A stretch of 64,000 nt of DNA from the NCBI RefSeq assembly GCF_003057965.1, contig NZ_CP020921.1:1189001-1253000 (forward strand). Direction: 5' to 3'. Positions 53,913-61,227 of the stretch are shown here, in pieces. Both the position numbers and the translations under genes were made by a program. This stretch comes from Thermodesulfobium acidiphilum (lineage in GTDB: Bacteria; Thermodesulfobiota; Thermodesulfobiia; Thermodesulfobiales; Thermodesulfobiaceae). The notes below the pieces were generated by a model. The model saw only the letters and a program-made list of their open reading frames with translations. It had not been told where the DNA came from and ran no database searches. Within the stretch, counting starts at the first letter, position 1; each line of letters begins with the position of its first letter.

Positions 53913-55078
53913 TACTTACCCATCCCAAGCTTTTGGGCTTTCTGATAGACTTTCCCCTCAGTAAGAAGAGATGGTGCAACAATAACTTCTATGTTGTGTA
54001 ATTCTCTAATAGTCTTAACTCCAAGAGTTGCCAGGGACAAAACCATAGCCCCAGCTATATTATGACATCCATAATCGAACCTAGCAGGACCTACTAATAT
54101 CTCCTTAAGAGTTCCAACTGTTCCTACTCTTATCCTCGTTCCTCTTGGCAAAACCGAATTAGGTGTAGCCATACCCCAATGAAAACCCATTCCAGGGGCT
54201 TCTTGAGCTCTTGCTATAGGCGAACCTATCATAACCGCATCTGCACCCACGGCTAATGCTTTAATCATATCTCCTGAGTTTACCATACCGCCATCAGCAA
54301 TTATGGGTATATATTTTCCAGTTTCATTGAAAAACATATCTCTTGCAGCTGCTGCTTCACTTATAGCAGTAGCTTGAGGCACACCAATACCTAAAACTCC
54401 TCTTGTCGTACATGCTGCACCTGGTCCAACTCCTATCAAAACTGCGCTTGCTCCCTGTCTCATAAGACCAATAGTAGAAGAAAATCCAACCGTGTTTCCT
54501 ACAATTACTGGAATTTCCATCATAGAACAAAATTCTTTTATATTCAAAATATTTCCTTTACTGCTTATATGCTTTGGTGCAATAACAGTTGCCTGAAGAA
54601 CAAATATATCTGCTCCAGCATCCCTTGCAATAGGGCCAAATTCAGCAGCCATTTGAGGTACACTCGATACTGCGGCAATTGCTCCATGTGACTTTACTTC
54701 TTGTATTCTCTTTACTATAAGATCAGGTTTAATCGGTTCTTCATAAAGTCTTTGCATTACAGTTACAAAATCATCTGTTGAAGCTGCGGCAATTTCTTCA
54801 AGTACAGGAAGGGGGTCATCATATCTCGTTTGAATGCCCTGCAAATTGATTACTCCCAAAGCACCATATTTTGAAAGCTCTACTGCAATAAAAGGATTCA
54901 CTACAGAATCCATTGCTGATGCAATAACAGGAATGCTAAATTCATAACAACCAATTTTAACGGATATATCTACATCTTCCGGATCAATAGTTCTTTCCGT
55001 TGGTCTTAATGCAATTTCGTCAAGACCATAACCCCTTCTTGTAATTTTAAACTTTGAAATCTCTTCCACTAATAACAT
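53912..55078 (-). CDS. GuaB3-type IMP dehydrogenase-related protein
   Basis: 388 residues of the IMPDH/GMP reductase barrel without CBS domains. ASAMDSVV, the nucleotide-loop [12 protein letters not shown] with catalytic C223, and [12 protein letters not shown] are present. The sequence ([20 protein letters not shown]) is of the GuaB3 branch known from actinobacteria and cyanobacteria. SD GGAGGT touches the first ATG (55078); GTG at 55069 has better spacing. Whether it makes XMP or reduces GMP is open; the shared operon with guaA favours XMP supply. Confidence 0.85.
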   Translation of the reverse strand: MLLVEEISKFKITRRGYGLDEIALRPTERTIDPEDVDISVKIGCYEFSIPVIASAMDSVVNPFIAVELSKYGALGVINLQGIQTRYDDPLPVLEEIAAASTDDFVTVMQRLYEEPIKPDLIVKRIQEVKSHGAIAAVSSVPQMAAEFGPIARDAGADIFVLQATVIAPKHISSKGNILNIKEFCSMMEIPVIVGNTVGFSSTIGLMRQGASAVLIGVGPGAACTTRGVLGIGVPQATAISEAAAARDMFFNETGKYIPIIADGGMVNSGDMIKALAVGADAVMIGSPIARAQEAPGMGFHWGMATPNSVLPRGTRIRVGTVGTLKEILVGPARFDYGCHNIAGAMVLSLATLGVKTIRELHNIEVIVAPSLLTEGKVYQKAQKLGMGK

Positions 55079-55101
55079 ACCTCCTCAAACGGATTAATTT
55101 T

Positions 55102-55944
55102 CTAATATCTTACATAATTTGTATTATCTGAGCAAACATTTCCCTGAAGAAGCATTTTTAAGGTTACTGTATTTAACGGTATAAAATCGAACCTATCTCC
55201 CAAAAAGGCAGCTACTTTAAACAAAGATAAAGGAACTGGTACAAAGATAATTTTTTTTTCAACAATTTTTGCTATATATTCTATAAGTTCTCGAAAACTC
55301 ATTTCTTCCTCACCACATATTTTTATAACATTTGACTCTAAGCTACCATTCACAAGTTCTTCAGCAGCTTTTATAATTCTTTCAGCAACAACTTCTACCC
55401 TTATTGGAGAAAACTTTGCATCAATTTTAGGAAGAGGGAAAAAACCTAAACTTAATGGCATTGACAAATCCTTTACTATCCCTTCCTTTTCACCAATTAC
55501 AATTGATGGTCTAATTATTGCATACTTTAAACCACTAGATTTTATCTTTTCTTCGGCCTGATACTTATACTTAAAGTAATCAGTGAGCTCTTTACCCTTC
55601 TCTACTCCATTGGCACTCATTTGCACTAATGGAATATTTTTATCAAATTCAACTATAGAATCTATTAAATTGGATGCTGCATCAAAATGCATTGCCTTAA
55701 AGGTTATCCCTCTTTCTGGCACCTCTTTAATTATGCCAACAAGATTAATTACAACGTCTGGTTTTAATTTTAAAGCATCTTTTATTGAACTTTTATCAAG
55801 AATGTCACCTTTTATATATTCGACATTTTCCCCTTCAATTTTTCTTTTATGAGAAAAAACTATAACTTTATTATCTTTATCAAGTAAAGTTTTTACTACT
55901 TGTTTACCAATAAATCCTGTTCCTCCAAAAATTAAAACTTTCAT
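55102..55944 (-). CDS. NAD(P)-binding atypical short-chain dehydrogenase
   Basis: 280 residues from ATG 55944 (GAGG five bases before; an in-frame GTG two codons earlier is less likely). KVLIFGGTGFIGKQVV is the Rossmann motif, and GVIKEVPERGITF, SANGVEKGKELTDYFKYKYQ and AIIRPSIVIG match the complex-I 39-kDa-like branch (atypical SDR). The YxxxK is YKYQAEEK-like. Substrate unknown. It follows the heptose genes on the same strand by 70 bases and may act on sugar nucleotides or in quinone or electron-transfer assembly. Confidence 0.8.
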   Translation of the reverse strand: MKVLIFGGTGFIGKQVVKTLLDKDNKVIVFSHKRKIEGENVEYIKGDILDKSSIKDALKLKPDVVINLVGIIKEVPERGITFKAMHFDAASNLIDSIVEFDKNIPLVQMSANGVEKGKELTDYFKYKYQAEEKIKSSGLKYAIIRPSIVIGEKEGIVKDLSMPLSLGFFPLPKIDAKFSPIRVEVVAERIIKAAEELVNGSLESNVIKICGEEEMSFRELIEYIAKIVEKKIIFVPVPLSLFKVAAFLGDRFDFIPLNTVTLKMLLQGNVCSDNTNYVRY

Positions 55945-56014
55945 TTTCACCTCAAATAAAATTTATTAATATATCTTAAAAAATTTAAAGAACAATTGCA
56001 AACGTAATAATTTT

Positions 56015-56482
56015 CTAACAGCTTTTTATTCTTTTCAAAATGTTAGTTGTAGAAAAATCTTTATAAAAGGGGAAAATTTCAACTCTTCCACCATATCGAT
56101 ACACAGTTTCAGCTTCTGGAAGATCTTCAATCTTATAGTCTCCACCTTTAACATGGATTAATGGTCTTAATCTTTCAATCGATGATATGGGATTATGTTC
56201 ATTAAAGATAAAGCAATAATCTACAAATCTAATAGAAGCAACAACAACAGCTCTATTTTCCTGTTTATTTATGGGTCTTAAATCACCTTTTAATGCTTTA
56301 ACTGAACTATCAGAATTTATCCCAACAACCAAACAATCTCCTAAAGCTTTTGCAAACTCGAATAGTCTAATATGGCCTTCATGTATAATATCAAAACATC
56401 CATTTGTGAATACAACTCTTCTGCCCTCAACTAGCAAAATTATTTCATCTAAAGTTTTAAATACATCCGAAATTTTTTCCAA
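56015..56482 (-). CDS. hldC: D-glycero-beta-D-manno-heptose 1-phosphate adenylyltransferase
   Basis: 155 residues of the cytidylyl/adenylyltransferase family, RfaE domain II. FTNGCFDIIHEGHI holds HEGH at 34-37, and KGGDYKIEDLPEAETV is typical of heptose enzymes. It activates heptose phosphate to ADP-heptose for LPS core. TTG start at 56482. Together with hldA, 54 bases upstream, it replaces the fused HldE of enterics. Confidence 0.9.
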   Translation of the reverse strand: MEKISDVFKTLDEIILLVEGRRVVFTNGCFDIIHEGHIRLFEFAKALGDCLVVGINSDSSVKALKGDLRPINKQENRAVVVASIRFVDYCFIFNEHNPISSIERLRPLIHVKGGDYKIEDLPEAETVYRYGGRVEIFPFYKDFSTTNILKRIKSC

Positions 56483-56536
56483 GTTTTTAAAACCTTTCTG
56501 TTAAGATTGTTTAAATTTAAAAATAACTTACTAAAT

Positions 56537-57559
56537 TTATTCACCCTTTTCCGAATTTAGAACAATTTTATTGTACAAATCTCTAATTTCCTCTTCCCTA
56601 AGGTATCTTTCTATTTCATTAATATTAGTAGTTGAGGTCCCAACTTTTCTTACAACTATCGCTGCAGCAACGTTTGCCAAAAATGTTGAATGAATCATAT
56701 CAAAACCAGACATTAATGATAATGTTAAAACTGCAGTAACTGTATCTCCTGCACCCGTTACATCATAAACTTCGCTCGAAAATGCTGGAAAATTTATAGT
56801 TAATTCTTCAGTAAAAAGAGAAATTCCATCAGCACCTCTTGTAATGTGAACAGCTTTACTGCCCAAAAGTCTTAGAAGTTCTCGCCCTGACCGAATAATA
56901 TCTTCTTCACTCATTAATTTTCTATCAAAAATTGCCTCAACCTCTTTTAGGTTAGGAGCAACTGTAGTAAAACCTTTAAATAATAAATAATTTTTTGCTT
57001 TGGAATCGGCTACACAAACTCTATTATCAATTGAATTTATCAAAAATTCTATTACATCTTCAGTAATTAATCCTTTTCTATAATCAGAAACTATTATAGC
57101 GCCGCACTCAGGTATTTGTTTTTTTAAAGAATTTATTACTCCCTGAAGCTCCTCACCATCAATCTGACTTGGGTCTTCGCTATCCACCCTTAAAACCTGT
57201 TGTTTTCTTGCAATCAATCTAAGCTTTCTCGTTGTAGGCCTTTTTTTAGAAACGATCAAACCAGATGTGTCTATATTTGAATCAAATAAAAGTTTCTTAA
57301 GTCTATCTGATTCAACATCATCGCCAACAATCCCAACAATAGAGACATTTGCCCCCAAAGAAGTCAAATTTTTTGCAACATTTGCAGATCCGCCAAGTCT
57401 AAATTCGCTACTGAGATATTTTAAAACTGGAACTGGAGCTTCAGGAGAAATCCTTTCCATATCTCCAAACCAATATTCATCAAGCATAATATCGCCAATA
57501 ACTAAAATCTTCTTAGATGTATTGAATTTTAAAGGAAAACTATGAATTTCAGAAAACAT
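56537..57559 (-). CDS. hldA: D-glycero-beta-D-manno-heptose-7-phosphate kinase
   Basis: 340 residues, PfkB-family kinase (RfaE domain I). IGDIMLDEYWFGDMERISPE, APVPVLK, GGSANVAKN at 56-64 and VTGAGDTVTAV with the catalytic Asp are clear. Phosphorylates heptose 7-phosphate at C1 en route to ADP-heptose. SD AAAGG before ATG 57559. Strong evidence that the organism makes an LPS-like core. Confidence 0.93.
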   Translation of the reverse strand: MFSEIHSFPLKFNTSKKILVIGDIMLDEYWFGDMERISPEAPVPVLKYLSSEFRLGGSANVAKNLTSLGANVSIVGIVGDDVESDRLKKLLFDSNIDTSGLIVSKKRPTTRKLRLIARKQQVLRVDSEDPSQIDGEELQGVINSLKKQIPECGAIIVSDYRKGLITEDVIEFLINSIDNRVCVADSKAKNYLLFKGFTTVAPNLKEVEAIFDRKLMSEEDIIRSGRELLRLLGSKAVHITRGADGISLFTEELTINFPAFSSEVYDVTGAGDTVTAVLTLSLMSGFDMIHSTFLANVAAAIVVRKVGTSTTNINEIERYLREEEIRDLYNKIVLNSEKGE

Positions 57560-57591
57560 ACAAATCCTTTCTAAAATTTATTATGCATTGA

Positions 57592-58791
57592 TTAGAGAAT
57601 TTTTTTCTTAACAAAACAAATAATCTTTTTAATAGCACAAATAACATCATCCACATCCTTTTCTGTTATATTTGCACCTATTGGAACAGAGAAAATTTTT
57701 TTACCTAATTTTGTGGCAACAGGAAATTCACTTTCTTTCAGAGAATATTTTTCTTTATAATATTTTTGCATGTGAAGTGGTAAATAATGTATTCCAGTAC
57801 CAATATTTTCGTACTTTAGTGCTTCCATCATAAAGTCTCTTGATAAAGAATCATCAGTTATTTTTAAAATGAATAAATGATAAGAAGGCTTTCTCCTATC
57901 AAATGAATATTCAATAGGCTCTATTTCATCAATTTCTGAAAGCCTATTAATATACATCTTAGCAATTTCATCTCTTATCTTCCAATACCTTTCTATTTTT
58001 TCAAGCTGCTTTATCCCTAATGCAGCTTGAATATCGGTCATATTATATTTAAATCCTGGTTCAATCACCTCATAGTGTTTAAAACCCTCAGAAGAATATC
58101 TCTTCCAAGCATCTCTCGATATGCCATGAAGTGATAATATTCTTCCTCTTCCATAAGATTTATCATCCTTAACAACCAACATACCACCTTCAGCTGTAGT
58201 AATATTTTTCGTGGCATAAAAGCTATAGCTTGAAAAATCTCCATAATAAGAAATCTTTTTGCCATCCCACTCAGTCTCAATAGCATGAGCAGCATCATTA
58301 ATCCAAACAAGATTGTATCTTTTTACTATTTTACTAACTTTTTCAATGTTACACGAATTTCCTGCCATATGAACAGATATCAAGGCTCTTGTTCTTTCGT
58401 TAATTTTAGATTCAATCAAGTCTTCATCAAAGTTAAGATCTGATTCTTTTATGTCGACAAAGACAGGTTTTGCTCCGACATGTTCAATTACATTTGCACT
58501 CGATGCAAAGGTTAGAGTGGTTGTAATAACTTCATCATTATTTCCAATCCCAGAAAGAACAAGTGCAAGGAAAAGACCTGCTGTACAAGAATTAAGAGCA
58601 ATACAGTTTTTTACACCAATATATTCAGAAAACTTTTCTTCAAATTTTTTTACTCTTGGTCCTGTCGAAATCCAGCCTGATTTTAGTGTTGCCACTACTT
58701 CTTCAATTTCATCCTCTTCAATCCTTGGTTTTCCAAAAACCAAAAAACTTTCCCTTTGGGATTTTCCGCCTTCTAATGCTATCTTTTCCAA
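57592..58791 (-). CDS. DegT/DnrJ/EryC1/StrS-family sugar aminotransferase
   Basis: 399 residues. PLP lysine K195 in FYATKNITTAEGGM, NSCTAGLFLAL near 67, INDAAHA at 164-170. It transaminates a nucleotide-linked keto sugar, for LPS or other surface glycans. TTG start at 58791 with AGGAGG six bases upstream. Placed between heptose kinase and glycosyltransferase. Confidence 0.88.
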   Translation of the reverse strand: MEKIALEGGKSQRESFLVFGKPRIEEDEIEEVVATLKSGWISTGPRVKKFEEKFSEYIGVKNCIALNSCTAGLFLALVLSGIGNNDEVITTTLTFASSANVIEHVGAKPVFVDIKESDLNFDEDLIESKINERTRALISVHMAGNSCNIEKVSKIVKRYNLVWINDAAHAIETEWDGKKISYYGDFSSYSFYATKNITTAEGGMLVVKDDKSYGRGRILSLHGISRDAWKRYSSEGFKHYEVIEPGFKYNMTDIQAALGIKQLEKIERYWKIRDEIAKMYINRLSEIDEIEPIEYSFDRRKPSYHLFILKITDDSLSRDFMMEALKYENIGTGIHYLPLHMQKYYKEKYSLKESEFPVATKLGKKIFSVPIGANITEKDVDDVICAIKKIICFVKKKIL

Positions 58792-58840
58792 AAAAAGCCT
58801 CCTAAATTGTTTTGTAAAACACAGTTATTGAGATTTACCA

Positions 58841-59941
58841 TTACCTTAAGAGTGATTTATAGATTTCAAAATATGACTTTACCATTTTATTAAGTGAAAA
58901 ATTCTCAATTGCGTGCTTTTTCCCTTCCTCTACAATCTTTATTATACTTTCATCTTTATTAAAAAACTTGGTTAAAAATTCTTTTATAGAACCATATAAC
59001 AATTCTGGATCAGGATTTACTAAAAAACCAGTTTTATTATTAATAATTATCTCATTAGTTCCAGCAATATCAGTCGCTATTACCGGTACTTCCATTAAAA
59101 GTGCTTCTATTAAAATTGTTGGCAATCCTTCCTTTTCTATTGAAGAAGAGACATAAAGATCAAACGAACACAGAAGCTCGACCAGGTCTTCTCTTCTACC
59201 AAGAAAAATTATATCTTTTTCGATCTTTAATTTTTTTGCAAGTTGTTTGAGCTCAAATTCAAGCTCTCCATCTCCAACCACGACAAGAGAAATTGCCTTA
59301 TCCTTATAATCATCTTTAATTTTTCTAAAGGACTCAAAAAGAACTTTATGTCCCTTCATGGGAGACAACCTTGCCACAATACCTATAGAGAAGGTTTCAG
59401 GAGTAATGCCAATTCTAGATTTAGCCTGTTCTTTGCTTATTCTTTTTGAAAAATAATCTTCGAAATTAATACCATTATATATTTGCGTAATACTCCCTGA
59501 AAAACCCCTTCTAATAAAATCTCTTTCCACAGATTTAGAACATGCTACAACGATGTCTGAGTTTAAAAAATACTTTATGGAACTAACCTTTTGTGCACTT
59601 GAAACAACCTTTACCTTAGTTAATTTTTTTGCCATTCCAGCATAAAGAGCTGCTCTTGATAATTGTGAGTGAACAATATCAATATTTTGATTTCTAATAA
59701 TACTAACCAATTTAAAATAAGAAAATGGATCAAAAAAGCCTTTAAATTTAATAGGAATAATATTAAAGGCTGGCTTATTCGCCAGCCTAATTTTATATTC
59801 ACTTAAGAAATCATAAGTATAGCCACTATCTGGCATACCTATAAAATTTTCTACACCATATTCACATAGACCACATACAAAGTTAACAAAAGTTTTTTGC
59901 CAACTAAGATTACCCTCATTCAAAAGGTGTAAAATTTTCAT
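58841..59941 (-). CDS. Glycosyltransferase family 4 protein
   Basis: 366 residues, GT-B fold. KILHLLNEGNLSWQKTFVNF at the start, IGIVARLSPMKGHKVLFESF and VVGDGELEFELKQ in the middle and SSSIEKEGLPTILIEALLME with the nucleotide-sugar-binding EX7E. Probably adds a sugar to LPS core or another envelope glycan; donor and acceptor unknown. Confidence 0.87.
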   Translation of the reverse strand: MKILHLLNEGNLSWQKTFVNFVCGLCEYGVENFIGMPDSGYTYDFLSEYKIRLANKPAFNIIPIKFKGFFDPFSYFKLVSIIRNQNIDIVHSQLSRAALYAGMAKKLTKVKVVSSAQKVSSIKYFLNSDIVVACSKSVERDFIRRGFSGSITQIYNGINFEDYFSKRISKEQAKSRIGITPETFSIGIVARLSPMKGHKVLFESFRKIKDDYKDKAISLVVVGDGELEFELKQLAKKLKIEKDIIFLGRREDLVELLCSFDLYVSSSIEKEGLPTILIEALLMEVPVIATDIAGTNEIIINNKTGFLVNPDPELLYGSIKEFLTKFFNKDESIIKIVEEGKKHAIENFSLNKMVKSYFEIYKSLLR

Positions 59942-60020
59942 AAACTAATTCATTGTTTAATGTTTATCAAATTACTTCAAACTTTCACCTAAAAGAGCTG
60001 AAAGCACAATTAATCTTCTG

Positions 60021-61145
60021 CTAGTATTTCATATTTGCAGGTCTAGGTTCAAGGGTAACAGGTATGACCATAATTTTTCCGGATCTATATAAAGTTACTT
60101 TAACAACATCTCCTACCTTATGGGTAAGAATTATATTTGGCAAAGTGTAAATATCAACTTCTTTATCATTAATTTTTAAGATTATGTCTCCCGGTAAAAT
60201 ACCAGCCTTTTCTGCAGGAGAACCTGGTAAAACTTTTGCTACATAAACAGCTGCATTTTGCTTAATTCCCATCTGGCTAAGTTGATATTGATCAACAGGC
60301 AGCATATCAATTCCCAGATATGGGTGAACAACCTCATGATTTGTTATTAATTGATTTAATATCTCCTTTGCAGTGTCAATCGGAATTGCAAAACCGATAC
60401 CCTGGGCATAAGGTATAATAGCTGTATTGATGCCTATTACTCTTCCATTAATATCCACTAAAGGCCCGCCTGAATTTCCTGGATTTATAGCAGCATCAGT
60501 TTGAATAAACGGACCGGCACTATAAGCGGATGTTTGAACTCTCCTATCAAGAGCACTAACAATACCAAGAGTTACCGTACCAGAAAATCCATATGGATTA
60601 CCTATTGCAATAGCCCACTCTCCTAATTGAAGATTTGAAGACGAACCAAGTTCTGCTGCAGGTAAACCTGTAGCATTTACCTTTACTACTGCCAAATCGG
60701 TAACAGGATCAGCCCCAATCACTTCTCCGTCAAATTTTCTGCCATCAGAGAGAGTAACCTTTACCTTTGTCGCATTGGCAATTACGTGATTGTTAGTAAG
60801 AATTAAGCCATCACTCTTAATAATAACTCCTGAGCCAAGCCCCTCTTCAGGAATTGGTTTCATTGGAATTCCAAAGAAGTCAGAAATAGGATTTTTAACG
60901 TACATTAAAGTATTTATTTGAACAACGCTTGGCATAACCTTCTTTACTGCTTGAACTATGGGAGAATCTACTGACATGTCTATTGCAGCTACTGCAGTTG
61001 ATGGTGCAACTTTTACCGGAGGTCTAAAAGCAGGGAAAGCCCATATTGCACCAAGAACCAGCATTCCTCCAAAACAAGCTGCTACAAAAAAGAAAATCGA
61101 TTTTACCAGGATTTCTTTAAACTTATTTTCTTTTTGTTCGTACAT
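60021..61145 (-). CDS. htrA: HtrA/Deg-type periplasmic serine protease
   Basis: 374 residues. N-terminal membrane anchor (about 14-36), trypsin-like domain with H120 (TNNHVI), D150 (DPVTDLAVVK) and S225 (NPGNSGGP), and one PDZ domain (about 277-370, AGILPGDIILKINDKEV). Degrades or holds misfolded envelope proteins. AGGAGG precedes ATG 61145. It stands alone between glycosyltransferase and rpoC. Confidence 0.93.
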   Translation of the reverse strand: MYEQKENKFKEILVKSIFFFVAACFGGMLVLGAIWAFPAFRPPVKVAPSTAVAAIDMSVDSPIVQAVKKVMPSVVQINTLMYVKNPISDFFGIPMKPIPEEGLGSGVIIKSDGLILTNNHVIANATKVKVTLSDGRKFDGEVIGADPVTDLAVVKVNATGLPAAELGSSSNLQLGEWAIAIGNPYGFSGTVTLGIVSALDRRVQTSAYSAGPFIQTDAAINPGNSGGPLVDINGRVIGINTAIIPYAQGIGFAIPIDTAKEILNQLITNHEVVHPYLGIDMLPVDQYQLSQMGIKQNAAVYVAKVLPGSPAEKAGILPGDIILKINDKEVDIYTLPNIILTHKVGDVVKVTLYRSGKIMVIPVTLEPRPANMKY

Positions 61146-61227
61146 AAAAACCTCCTAATTTGTATATTTTGGGAAATATTTTTATAATAAAAATTATATT
61201 CTAAAAATTATTGGATTTCATTAAAAT

